A stretch of DNA of 64,000 bases from contig OU612070.1 of assembly GCA_914767715.1 (NCBI GenBank), forward strand, positions 14,525,501 through 14,589,500. Reading direction: 5' to 3'. The notes under the pieces are model-generated. The model made no database searches. It saw nothing but the letters and a program-made list of their open reading frames with translations, and had not been told where the DNA came from. Below are positions 30,701 through 42,799 of this stretch, piece by piece. The translations under genes and the position numbers were made by a program. This DNA is from Membranipora membranacea. Taxonomy: Eukaryota; Bryozoa; Gymnolaemata; Cheilostomatida; Membraniporidae. Position 1 is the stretch's first letter. Every line of letters starts with the position of its first letter.

Positions 30701-33700
30701 TTGTTGGACGAAATATCTTAGGCTTATATCATCTAATCAAACTGGTCAATGATGTCCATGGGCCTGCAGTTTTGCTACATATGACAAAATGATATCTCTT
30801 TTCTATTCTAACTATTGCAGCTTTGTGGTGTGTAATAACCAGACAAGGACAGGGAGGCAGTGTAAAAACATCGGTCCTAATACAAGCTTTGGATGGACTG
30901 ATCTTTCACCTGGAGCTAATTATTCTTTTGAATTAACATGTGGATCAGGGGGTGTTGTGCTACCTGGGCCAATCAGGCTAATAACTGCTTCTACAAAGTC
31001 ATGTCAAGGTATGAAGCTCTCTGATTTGTTCAAAATTTTATCTTATGATGAAATAGCCAACATTTCACAGTTACTGAATTTCAGCAACTTCTGCAATCAA
31101 AATTGTTATATTGTAAGGGCTTAGATTGCCATCATCACCAAACTGTGTAGAGCATCATGATTCACGACAATATACTCCCTTTCATTATTCATAATTGACT
31201 ATAAAAAGTGAGCTAACAAATTTTTTTTCGTAGAAATTATTGACATTACTAAAAAGATGCTTCCATAGTGCGCCAAGATATTGCTAAAAATGAGAAGAAA
31301 TCGAGTTAAAGAGAAGCGTAATGATAACTTTTATTTAAAGGATTTACCATTTAGACTTTCGCTGCTGTTTGTAGCTCCATTTTATAAAATATCAGTGCCA
31401 AGACAGACGGTGTATGACTCAAAAAGAAAGATGAAAGTTGGATTTCAAATCACGGTGAGCTGCATGATATTTTATTTTGCTAGGATTGTTGAGTTATATT
31501 CATTTTTAATAATGCGAAATCAGATATGGACATATATGAGCTAGAGGTATGACTATCTGTAATCATTGGTGATTATCTAAATATTTATACTATATTATAT
31601 TTATACAACTTTGCTTATAACTAAACTTTCTATTAAATCGATGATTGGCCTCAACTAAATCCTCATCCCCTCTTAATTTTCAAAATTTTGCAGAGTTAAA
31701 ACGACATTTTGTGGATCTGTGTATTTAACACTTGGTATTGAGTCTATAGGAGCCAGGGTTGCCAGGTTGCTGCTCCTCGCCAGTTTAATTATTTTGAGTC
31801 GCCTTTATTCGAGTGGCCTTACATGCTGACTCCAATCAGATCAGAGAACAGAGTATACTGCTCGCTTCACATGATATTTACAGGATGTTGTGCCTAATTG
31901 TGTCTCAATAAACAGGAGCCAGGGTTGCCATGTTGCTGCTCCTCGCCAGTTTAATTATTTTGAGTCGCCTTTATTTGAGTGGCCTTTTACATGCTGACTC
32001 CAGTCAGATCAGAGAACAGAGTATACTGCTCGCTTCACATGATATTTACAGGATGTTGTGCCTAATTGTGTCTCAATAAACAGAACTCAATTCCTACTCG
32101 ATGGAAAGAAAATTCTTGACGAGTATTTCCTGAAGCAGCTAACGCATGTTCAGGACGAAATCAAAGCCGTTACTACCTACAACTTTACAGTGATATTAAC
32201 CAACAGTGATGGGCAGAAAACAATCAAATCTGAGATCTTCAAGACTGGAGAATTAGGTATGATGTTACAGCCATTATCTCCCCTATGCCAATGTTATTAT
32301 TTTCTAACTGTTCTGTGAACTGAAACAGAGAATACAGACACACCTATGTTCGGTGTGATACTTATATTAGCATTCTTCATTTCGTTGGGTTTGTGAATTT
32401 TCATCTTTCTTACTGTTTATTTTTAATCCTGCAGGTTATCAGTATATTCAATTGGAAACCTCAATAAAACGTGGAATATATATTATATTGATGCATTTTC
32501 AGTTATTTGCCCGACAGCATGAATTCATTATCTTATCAGTTGCTCAATGGGAGCTTTCTTCGTATTCCGTTCCAGCTCCAGGAGAACCCGGAAACTTTAC
32601 TGTCAGTGGTAAGAGCGCATTCTGCGTCATTCTGGATTGGCAGAAACCGAGACAACCAAATGGTGAAATCACTGCTTACGAGGTTAGCCTACCACTGAAC
32701 TCCACTGGGTCCATTGGTAGTTTTATTTTTTAGATATCTGCTATGTTTGGGCTATGTATGGGCTAATTGAGATTCTCTCAATAATTCTCTGGCTTGAACA
32801 ATTTGTTATACAGCCAGACTATATTGCATGCAATCTTGCAATCAGAAAATGCTGTAAAAGAGAGAGAAAAAAATATAGTAAAAAAATATGATCAGTTAAA
32901 AATACGATTGGTCATGAAACACATTTAATAATACAGGTCTGAACATCGACAAGTTCCCCACTAAGGTGTTCATTAAAAAAAATTCATTAGGTATGGCATA
33001 CTGAAAGTTTAGATGGTTTGAAAATGTCACTGTGGTGCAAAAATTACTCCACATGGGGGTTCATTGTTTGATGTGATTGGCAGTAGGAAGGAAATATTTC
33101 TGAATTATCATAAAAAGCTCATTGGATCAAAAATACACTTTTATCACATTCAGTCATCGAGGCACCGACACTCACACATTATCGCTTCTTATTATATAAA
33201 TATATTATATTATGTTGTTTTAAATTGGTTATTAGAGTTTGCTAAAATAGAGCCATTATTTTATCTTCAGTTTAAGCGTAATTCTAGTGACTGGGAGAGA
33301 ATCGAGTTACCGAGTTACCAACACACAGTCTGTAATCTTACTGGAGGTGAGCGTGTCGTATATCTGCTTAGGGCTGTAAACAGCGCTGATGTCGGGGATA
33401 CAGTCACTGCCGAAGGAACCACTCAACCGTGTCCAAGTAAGAACCAAATCTTTGTTTGTTTTGTTTGTTTGTGATTACTTTAATTTCATTATCAAGATAC
33501 AATTGAATGCATAAATTAAATTATTTGATATGTATTATTAAATTATAGAAATTAGAATACACAGTTGAACTGATAAGTCACTACACTAATATCAGGCTTG
33601 TGTGACATTCTATCGATTACTTCTCAAAGGGCTTCTCTAAGAGCTTTATTATTTCAATGTCTTACAGTAATGATAATGTATGTTTGTGTATGTATTTTTA

Positions 33701-36700
33701 TGTAGCACATCTATGACCTGCTCGACCTCTTTCAACAACAATTCCGCAAAATGTAATTCTTGAACCCTACCACCATCTCTTCGAACACTCAAATTTGAGT
33801 CGCAACTGTTCGGAGCTTTTCCTGTTTTAGATGATCCTATTAGTCTTTAATAATTTTGATTTGCTGAGAATCCAAGGGAAAGTGCTATAAAATGCTCTAT
33901 TCCAGCAGTCAACAAAGTTTGTATTATTTTATTCATTTCTAGCGCTGCTAGCGCCAGAGTTTGATAGAAAATCCCAAATAACATTGGTGAAGAACTATGC
34001 AAAAGTACGCATAATTGTCACATTGAAGGTGAGTTGTGCAAAGCTTCTCCAAAATGGACCTAACATTAATTAGCTTCCCGACCACTGTTGACACTTAAGT
34101 ATCCTTTAATAATTTGTTTTTAAAAACCAGAGAAGTTGTTCTCTTATTCTTCATGTCTTACGCCTCCTCTATCCTCGGTAAAATGCACATTTTCTTTATA
34201 TACATATTTATATGGTATTGTTTTGTATCAGGCCAATTCTAAATCACTAGGTTGCAAACACCCCCTGATAATGTAATACAAAGCCAAAGCACCGGTGACT
34301 GGACTGCAAAACTGTTATAGGACCTCAACCAATTGTATTATATTTACATCAGTTCCATCAGTAAAAAAGTGCATCCAGTCTGAGCATTCAATTCATTGTA
34401 AGTTTCAGGATGATAACCGTTACTGTGGGCCTGTCAACTACACTGCCACAGCTATACAAGGGAACTACAATGTGGAAGGTGTGACCAAATCCTCCAGTTC
34501 TATCAGAATCGAGGGCCTGGCACCAGATCAAGACACATATCTTAGTGTTACAATCAGTGATGGAGTAAACCAATCAACAACTAGTGAACATTTCAAAACA
34601 CCACGAATCGGTGAGTGAACAGTTTAGCAGGGTACACTCTGCTTCTTATTTGTATAAAATTTTATAGGATTGACTGATGTGCTGATGACGCCTTTTTTGA
34701 GACTTGTCTGTGCTTCTGATTATTTTACACAAATGCATCCTTCATGAGACTTAAAGACTTTGTTTGAGGCTGCTCTTTTGTATCACATCTTATTCTCCAT
34801 ATTTTATTCTATCATGTGAGCGATTTCCAGCTTTAGAATCCAAATATTGAGGAAGTTATGGCCTCTCAAACTTCCAAGGTGACGGCAATTTATCGGCAGT
34901 AAGAATCAGCCGGCAATCCCTAGGGTACGTCACAACCATCATACTTATAACGATACACTAATAAATATGTTGGTGATCAAAATGTTCAGATATGTAACGG
35001 TCTCGAACCCAGGTCCAAATGGCTTTGCAGGTAACGCCGCTAACACTCAGCTATATTGTCTACTGCCCAACCTAGTTGGTCCAAGTGGCGTGATGGTACC
35101 GTCGTTGCCTATAGGTATGGGGACCCGGGTTCGAATCCCATCCCGATTTGAATTTTAATCTTCATCTTATCTGTGTGATCATTAGTGTATTAACTAATAA
35201 CTCATAATATGTCTATGTCCATGTCTATGGTTGTGACGTAGTACCCCAGGGGAAACATCCGCTTATTCCCAATGCCGATTAAAGGCAATCAGCCTGGAAG
35301 TTTGAGAGGCCATAACTTCCTCAATATTTGGATTCTAAAGCTGGAAATCGCTCACATGATAGAATAAAATATGGAGAATAAGATGTGATACAAAAGAGCA
35401 GCCTCAAACAAAGTCTTCAAGTCTTATTTCCTCGTATACAGTTATTATATAATAACACTTTATCTCTTGTTGTGAACTGTATTTTAGCACCAAGGGATGC
35501 TCCAGTTATCGAGGGATCATTCACAAACACTTCCTGTATAACACTCATAATACAAGCACCCTCACATCCTAATGGTCCCATCCTCAGCTACAGAGTAAGC
35601 TATCATCTCTCTGTAATTTGCAGTCTGTAACCTTCCTCATATGTTCCGAAAGGCATTAGGACCTCAACCAAATGGTTATTTATCCTGGATATGCCTCACT
35701 AAGTAATTCTCAACTCTATTTGAGATGAAATTGAGTAACTTCTGGCATTGGTACACTTGGTACAGGTTGAGGTTTAGCTTAGTGAGAGACAGCCAAATGA
35801 AGTTTTTTTGTAATAATGGTAACTTATTTAATAAATAAATAAATTTGTTTTGAAACTCGGCCAGATGGAATTATTAATCTAAATCACTCCAAATCTAAAC
35901 AAACAAAACTTTTGCAAATGAAACAATGTGACCATCCTAACCACTAGATATGCCTATCAAGCACTTCATTTTCACTCAGTCAGCAAACGATGCAAGATCT
36001 CAGAAACAGGCTATGTTTTACATTAACTAGTATTTCTTATTTCTCTTGACAGGCATCATGCCAAACACCTGCTGAAAAGGAGGTTACCGTGTCTGCTTCA
36101 AGTAACATGAGTGGGTGTAACAAAGTGTTGGTGTGCGATCTTAATTCAGGAGTTAAAGTGACTTGCACAGCTGTGGCAGTCAACAGTGCTGGACCCAGTC
36201 CTGTATCAAATCAACATACTGATTTCACTGATGTAGAAGGTAAAATGAGTGCTGCAATCTTAGCCGATTCCCCAAGCTGTCAAATGGAGAGCTGTCATTA
36301 TCTGTCAAATTGCTCTTTCTATGAAAGAAACAATGAAGTAATCTGAATGTAGGGATTTTTGTTACTGTCACTGACAGAAAATTGTTTCTTTTGGCTGCCT
36401 TAGCTAAGCGACTAGCAGTCGTAAGTGTGGAATGTTTCAGCAAGTGTTCACATACACAAAATTAATATCAGCGAAATATTTCTGTATCTGCATCTTGCAT
36501 GTTCCGCTGAGTTGCAATCTTAGCTCAAAACTCCACCTTCATCTACCTTCTTTAGTCTTATCAGATTGCAGAAAAGATATTTGATCATACTTTTATTCTA
36601 TTTGTAGCTGCGAGTTCGTGCCAATTAGAAATATTGACCAAGGGACGAAACCTAACACAAGTCTTGCCTGAGATTAGCGTTCACTTTCTACCTGTTGAGC

Positions 36701-39562
36701 TGAGAGGTGATTACAATATCAGGTAACGTATACACATCAGCTGTGGGATAACTCTACATGATGGAAGTTGTAAGCGGATATTTAATTTTCCTTTCACACC
36801 ATATTTTAAATTTTCTACACTAGTTCTGTAGAATAATGATATTTAAACTAAAAATTTGATTCCGGCAAAATTCTCATTGATGGGTCAAACAAAGCGATTT
36901 TGAATATCAAAATTCCTTAATATTGCAACACATGAAGTGAAGAATTTTTCGTGTGTTTCGTTATCACACAATTATACAAAGGCTGTACACCTAAAGCTTG
37001 ATACTTAACCCCAAATCCATCATTATCAGGACTTTTTCGGAAAATCTTTCAAGTCAGATTATGTATAACTTACATTTTCAGTTCATATCAGGTTATTGTT
37101 ATACCTGCCCAATCAGCTGACTCAGATGAGCGATGCCATACTGATTGCATGTACGGCTTAGGGAAAAACATGAAGACAAAAGAAGATTGTTACATTGCTG
37201 CGGAATTTCTACCTGAAAAGATCAGTGGAAGAGGGATATCTTTTCATGTTGGGGACGGAAAACGGTACAATGAATACTTCAACCAGATCTTATCAGAAGG
37301 AGAGAGCTATGAAGTTTTATTGGCTGTTGAATGGGAACCAGAGGTTTGTCAATATGGTTTGGTCAAATTCAACCCAGTTTTTAAATCTGGGATAGGGCAG
37401 ATAGAGTTTAAGCTATAATTGCTTACAAACAAAATAAGCGTTGGAAAGTTTATTGTGCTAAGGAATCTCGCTGGGTGGCGGCCAATAAAATTTTTATAAT
37501 ACAGCTTCTCCTTGTCCTCATGTAATCACAGCCTGCAGCCTTAAAAAAATGAAAATTATATAATATATTTAGTGTGGTTGCCATTGACAGCACATGATTT
37601 GTTTATGATGTATATATTGTGGCCTCCATATCAAGTTATGAAGATCAAGTCATATTTACTATGAGTTATTTAGATAAAATGACTTGATGTTAGGACAACG
37701 AGGGGAGGTGACTATATGGAAATAAGAACTCCGGGTGTCTGTATGTTGATGTAAAACATGCCTGTCTTTTAAGGCCATTCAATGTTGTTAGAGAAGTCAA
37801 TTTCTGATTGCTTTCCTTTGTAGTATGGGCATAAGAAAGTCACAGTTCTGCAGGCTGTAAAAGGGAAAGGTATGGTCTTCTATTTATCTAGTTGTAATTT
37901 GTAACATGGATAAAACTGGGAGGAAACCAAAACCGTTACACTAGACTCAATAATAGAAGCTACCATTGCATTATATTTAAGCCAAGTTACCAGCCAAGCA
38001 CCTGCTCGCAAAATATTAATAGTCTTATAAAATATAGATGGACTGATATCTGATATTGTTAAGCCAAGAAGTTAACTGCTTGATTAAGCCTATGAAGGTC
38101 ACAGAACTCAATCATGCTGAGGTATATCCAATATCAATATACAAATTACATGGCACTGTACTCCCTCCATGGAAATAATTACATGAGTGACATTATGTGT
38201 TATCTGTATGCAATGACTTACCAGGTTACACTGTACCCTCCATGAATGTCTGTAGAAAAGGCTGGATTATTCTGCTGTATTTTCTAGCCTTGAGACCCAC
38301 ACCTGATGTAACCACAGAAGGTTCGACTGTCATGATAATCGTCAGTGTATCTGGAGGGGCCGCTGTCATCATTTTGATTACAGTGATTGTGGTAATATTC
38401 AGAAGGTGAAACATGACATGATTGTCTGTTTATTGTTGGTAAAGAGAATTCAAATTGAAATTCTGCTCATAGTTAATTATTATTATGAAATTCGAATTCT
38501 GCTATTCTTTATACTCAACAAGTATTTTAAAAACTAAAACTCTTTAATATTCAATTCCGGTGATTGCTTTTCAGCTATGTCACAAAGCAAACTTCTTTCT
38601 ATGTTTTCTGAATTATGTTCAGGGATTTGTCACTCCAGCAATTTCCTGCTCAAAATGGATTCCCTTGTGCCTTAATGACTATACATGCAAAGTAAAAATT
38701 CAAAATTAAGGTTGAAAGCTTACAGTATTCGTTAGCATAAGTTCTTTACATTGCATTTTTATTTAGTTTATTGTAGAAGACAAGCTTCCTCTACTAATTT
38801 TTATTTATTTAATTACGTTACAGAAGAAAAGCTCCTTCCTCTCGAGAGCCTTCATATGAGGGACAAAATAACAACTGTTATGAGCATCCAGATGGGGACA
38901 TGGAACTTGACCCTCACCCCTATAGAGTAATAGAAGATCAAACTACTAGGGATGGTTATGAGGTGCCGGTACCAACTCAGCCACAACAACGAGCACTTCC
39001 AACCTTACCAGCGCATGAAGGTAGAGTAGAGTTAAGGGTTATCTACATTACACAATTAAAAATCAAATTTCTTGAAAAGCATGCTGGGGAGACTTATGAG
39101 TGAAAATTTTCCCCAAAACCGCAAAAAAAATATCATTCAAAGTTTTGTCCACTGAGTGTTGACTTTATGCCTACTCAAGATACTACTTACATCTACTCCA
39201 CTTTTTAGAAAATTAATAATTTATTATGGCAGTTTTTGGAATGTCATTGACAACCAGGCTCTAGCTGTCAATCGCATACAGAGTGGAGAACAGGTTAGGA
39301 ATCTGCTCCCATGAAGCTATTATAATACCTCTACCCACATTTTCAAGTGTCATCCATAGACTTAATAATAATTTATACTTGTTTATCATTAAGGCTATGT
39401 GTCATCTCACTTCAACATTGCGTCAACAATGTATAGCACAAAATTTTGATATATTCTGACTTTATTTATTTAGATAATGATGGAGAATACTTGACAATCA
39501 TACAGGGCAGCGGAAACGAAAAATATCGAATCAGTTCAGGTTATATCGACATGAGGTCTTGA
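24780..39562 (+). CDS. Receptor-like protein: fucolectin + FN3 + RPTP-like membrane-proximal domain + TM + Tyr-rich tail
   Basis: Proposed exons: 24780-24843, 25228-25461, 25818-26060, 28810-28968, 29490-29702, 30001-30127, 30821-31008, 31375-31454, 32084-32256, 32576-32682, 33271-33436, 34353-34610, 35488-35594, 36053-36239, 36608-36722, 37082-37343, 37824-37869, 38288-38405, 38824-39020, 39474-39562; about 1040 residues. Exon 1 is a signal peptide (MQVSVWILILCYC). Exons 2-3 form a fucolectin/F5-8C-like fold (NLAYKKPA, WWIVDLE, IYLYNRHD). Several half-domain exon pairs look like fibronectin III (LDWQKPRQPNGEITAYE). Exon 37082-37343 matches the domain next to the membrane in RPTPs (YQVIVIP, YIAAEF, FHVGDGKRYNEYFNQIL). 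A 20-residue TM helix follows (MIIVSVSGGAAVIIL...). The tail of about 95 residues has tyrosines in SH2-type contexts (GYEVPV, EYLTI, GYIDM) and no kinase or phosphatase. All junctions agree in phase except 31454 to 32084. It likely binds glycans or cells outside and adaptors inside. Confidence 0.82.
28354..28603. mobile_element. 250-bp MITE with CTGGGGGGTCTTTCA ends
   Basis: Perfect 23-bp terminal inverted repeats: left CTGGGGGGTCTTTCAATTAG.. and right ..CTAATTGAAAGACCCCCCAG. The interior repeats GAGTGAGCGAT and GAGCGAT several times in both orientations. It lies in the long intron between receptor exons 3 and 4. No clear target-site duplication is visible. Confidence 0.85.
29149..29267. mobile_element. 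Near-perfect 119-bp hairpin (foldback element)
   Basis: Arms of 59 bp are reverse complements centred on 29208, with almost no loop (TTTGGTAACCAAA at the centre). Only a few mismatches are visible, for example CACAG versus CTGCG. It lies in the intron after receptor exon 28810-28968. Size and near-identity of the arms suggest a young MITE or a very recent inverted duplication. Confidence 0.85.
31748..32081 (+). repeat. Tandem duplication of a ~167-bp segment at a splice acceptor
   Basis: Unit 1 is 31748-31913 and unit 2 is 31914-32081. Both begin AGGAGCCAGGGTTGCCA and end CTCAATAAAC, differing by a few substitutions and a 2-bp insertion (GGCCTTACA versus GGCCTTTTACA). The second unit runs straight into the acceptor CAG of receptor exon 32084. 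The first unit's own acceptor-like CAG is followed by unit 2. Confidence 0.9.
34747..35424. mobile_element. Foldback transposon with 130-bp inverted arms
   Basis: The arms 34747-34876 and 35295-35424 are reverse complements with almost no mismatch: outer end AGACTTRAAGACTTTG, inner end CTCAAACTTCCA. Weaker inverted similarity continues inward (GGGTAC..CGTCACAACCAT on both sides). The interior carries a tRNA-like SINE and no transposase, so this is a non-autonomous DNA element in a receptor intron. Confidence 0.9.
35084..35150 (+). mobile_element. tRNA-like SINE head inside the foldback element
   Basis: A-box-like AGTGGCGTGATGGTACCG (35084-35101) and a strong B box GGGTTCGAATCCC (35127-35139). 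The spacing suits Pol III, but acceptor-stem pairing is absent, so it is a tRNA-derived repeat rather than a working tRNA. Confidence 0.55.
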
Positions 39563-41600
39563 GCGGTTCAAAATCTCTATTTCAGCTTAGTATCATTACA
39601 TGCAAAATTTAAATATGCAGTCTTCCTAATGGTAAATTCAAGCTGATAATGCTGAAACGACTACACTCAATGATGCTGAACTCGGAATCTATAAATATAC
39701 ATTTTGCAATTGGTCAAGTTCAGAGATTTGAAAGTTTGAATACTGTCTAAAGATCCCTTCACAGCGATATCATGGGTTCTGTGTGGTGTACAAATATTAC
39801 TCACTCCTCTTTAATGATTGTTTTAGTATTTTGGTCGAATCTTTTCTATTTTATCTGCATGCCAATTTATCTGGCATTTTATATGAACAACTGCTCAGTG
39901 ACTTATATAGTTTCCTCGTTATCTCCCCTTACATTAAAAAAAATTGATGTAGAAAGCAATTAAGTCTGATAAATGGATGAATGAATGAATGAGTGGATGA
40001 ATCAACATTAGCTTTATGGAATGAACGTAACAAAACAAGAGGTTCATAAAAGAATGAAAAAATTTGAGCAATTCCGAGTAGTGAATAGCGGGCTATGTAA
40101 TTAGCGCCATCGACCCATTCTTTTTTGGGGATGGTGAGATGGCGCAATCGGTTAGCGTGCTTGCTATTCACTGCCAGGCGATTAGTGCCGCAGGGGTTGT
40201 GGGTTCGAGTCCCACTGGGGGAGCTTTCATTGTTGATTGTTCCAGCCCCCAGCACCCTCGGGTGTATACCTCTCCTTAGGATTCTTTTGCTGACCAAATC
40301 CGGAACAATGAATTGCATTGATTCATATACAGGACAATACAATACGGTAATACAATAAGGTAACACAAAATTAGTGACATGATGAAGATTTGATGTGAAT
40401 TTGTACTTGTCTTCCAACAAAACTATTAGCCTTGTTTTTACAAATAAAAGTAGCCGCATGAGAAGGCAACAAACCATAACTTAAAATCATATCTGCATTA
40501 TCTGCTGACCCAGCATATAGAATATTGTCCCCAATATAAAGGGTACACAAGATGGAACCCGTGTTGTATTGCCAAAGCAGAAGATGAAAAGGACTTAGAT
40601 AAGTTAAATCGGATTCTAAAACAGTGATAGGCAGATTTATCCAATAATATTTACCTTAGTCATGAGAAGGAAGTTTGTGTAATCCTTGTCACGTGGCTAC
40701 TTTTTTTTATATGAGAGTACGAAAAAAGGAGCCGCTTGACTCGGCTAGATTGATGTGATCTCAGTAATTTTTTATTATAAAATTAAGTGTTAGCCCCCAC
40801 CCATCCACACTGACAGCCTGCCCAGGCTATATGAGTGTAATTTCACTGAACTATGGCTGCCAACCCTTACTTACTCAAGCTTGCTAATGCTCATAATACC
40901 CTCTTATACCAACTGGTCAACAGACTTTTTAATGATGAAGCAAAGGAGAAATTGTGATCTGATACCTGTCTGAACACCTATTAACATAGAGGTATATATA
41001 TATATATATTTATTCCATATCAATGTCTATTAATGTTTGATCGATCTGAACGATTCGAGCTGTCAAGTAAGCTCTGCAGAGACATTAGAAACAGGATATG
41101 ATTTCGTAGCTTCATTGTGGAGTTTCAGTCTCTTTATCTTGATCATACAAGCTGTAGCATGAGCTTTCAGTTTAATATTGGTACAGCTTTTTCTTGTTCC
41201 CAATAAAATTGTGATTCTATTCCATATCAGTAAGCATGAATGAAATGAAATGAGAAAGAATAGGCATTATGCTTGAGAGATTTGTTGTATTTGGCCTCTC
41301 TCAGACCAGGGAGAATGGAAGACTAGGCTGGAAAGCTTTACAGTAGCTCTGGCAGTGCAAGCAAATGAGGTATACCGCTTTAGGTCCTTGTAATGATATG
41401 AGGTGATGTGATTAGCTTGCAATAGCGATGGGTGTTAAGTTGGCTGGGTAACTGCTGAATAAACGTTCTCTCCAATCACTACATCAAGATAGATTCTCTG
41501 TTATCAATTGCAACCAGATTATACAACGTACTTAACATATATATGTGGACATAAAACTCAGGTAAACCTTCACTTTAATTGGGATGCTAATAAATAACTT
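39563..41600. other. Intergenic region downstream of the receptor
   Basis: Contains a tRNA-derived SINE (40132-40330), a fragment of the 806-887 hairpin family near 40793-40838, (TA)n near 40995, and simple GAATGAATGA repeats near 39970. An isolated codon-like stretch near 41306-41368 (reading GEWKTRLESFTVAL) ends at a possible GTATAC donor, but I cannot link it to a gene. Confidence 0.5.
40132..40330 (+). mobile_element. tRNA-derived SINE with intact A and B boxes
   Basis: A box TGGCGCAATCGGTTAGCG from 40140 and B box GGGTTCGAGTCCC at 40201-40213. A non-tRNA body follows (GGAGCTTTCATTGTTGATTG, CCCCCAGCACCC, GGGTGTATACCTC). The 9129-9240 copy shares the body, so this is a dispersed SINE, although the head alone could pass as a tRNA in a naive scan. 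Confidence 0.75.
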
Positions 41601-41639
41601 GTCAACTTCGGATTGCACAATGTTCGGGTTTTTTGTTAA

Positions 41640-42790
41640 GTCAACACACAGTAGAGTATTGTCAGCGTAATGTCGTATGCCTGAGTCCTGATTATCATCT
41701 ACCATGCCATTTATCTAGAGGGGGAACAGGAACCGGCCTAGCATAGACCCCTGAGGTACTCCAGACTGCACAGCAGACTCTTTGGATCGCTGGACATTCG
41801 TAAGCACCACAGAAGTCCGTCCACGCCGCCAGTTTGATATCCACTCGATGCACAGTATGTCGATGTTGTAGGTCTTGAGCTTGTCGAGCAGGATGTAAGG
41901 TACATCTCCAGTGTTGATACGTCTCTTTATCAGCAGATAAACACAATCTATAAAAGATGGTACGCTTTCAGTAAATGTTTTCAGAATGATGGCTGTTAGG
42001 TTATCAAGTTTACCAACTTTGCGCTGGTCAAGTTTCAGTAATAATGATTCGATTTGATGCCTGATTTGCTCACTCCAATTAGTTTAATCTTAGATAATTT
42101 TGATTGGGGACAATCTGGCTGTGGATAATTAGCATTCCTTCACAGATTTGTTTTGAGAGATATGCGAGATAGCCAGATTTAGCTTGTTTGACCCTGCGTT
42201 TTATTTCAGCACAAAGTTCAGCTATTCTTCATCATGGGCAATACTAGGGTAAATTTTATTACTCTTCAACATTCTACCTCACCCCCTGATGAGATGCACT
42301 AAGTCACGCTCGACCCAGCTTACCTGGTATAGATTCTAAAGCATAGGTAGTAGCAGTATCAGATTTTTTCCAATATACTCGACTGGGCTGTTGTTTGATT
42401 CACTTCATGAAACTTACCGCATATTTCTTTGATAGTTGGCTTTATTAAAATCGAGTCATTTTCGACCAGTAGAATGTTGGAACTTATTTCTGCTGGGAAA
42501 GTTTTGTGGTATGATATCAGTAAGGATCAACTCATGGTCTGATACATCACAAGTCACTTGGACATAATTGTATGCTAAGCGATTAACAAGCGCAAGATCA
42601 AGAACATAACCAAGCCGGTGTGTAGGCTCATGCAATAGTTGTGCAAGATCAGCATTTTCAATTATTTCAAGTGCCTTCTCATGAAGAAACCTTCCATTAC
42701 TATGTTTTACAATGCATGTATCAGGTCCAGTCTAGATCTGGTAGGTTAAAATCACCTACAAATACGCATCGCTATGACTAGAGCAATTCT
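41640..42790 (-). pseudogene. Decayed L2/CR1-like LINE (EN and RT relics)
   Basis: Read on the minus strand, 42790-42480 gives an apurinic endonuclease C-terminal part: IFVGDFNLPDLDW, then EPTHRLGYVLDLAL, then SDHELILT. Further down, about 42060-41690 gives RT motifs: LLDKLKTYNID, WISNWRRGRTSVVL and the RT signature SGVPQGSMLGRFLFPL. The order is right for a LINE, but stops and frameshifts break every frame. SGVPQGS motifs are typical of the CR1/L2/Jockey group and differ from the GVRQGCP of the LINEs at 49-56 kb, so this is a separate, older family. Not functional. Confidence 0.75.
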
Positions 42791-42799
42791 TTTCCATGA

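Noticed and set aside
40139-40230. Possible type II tRNA gene
   Set aside because: Good A and B boxes, but the acceptor arms do not pair and the 3' body is repeated at 9129.
39563-41600. A tyrosine kinase or phosphatase domain downstream of the receptor tail
   Set aside because: Searched for HRDL, DFG and HCSAGxGR-like motifs; none seen before the LINE relic.
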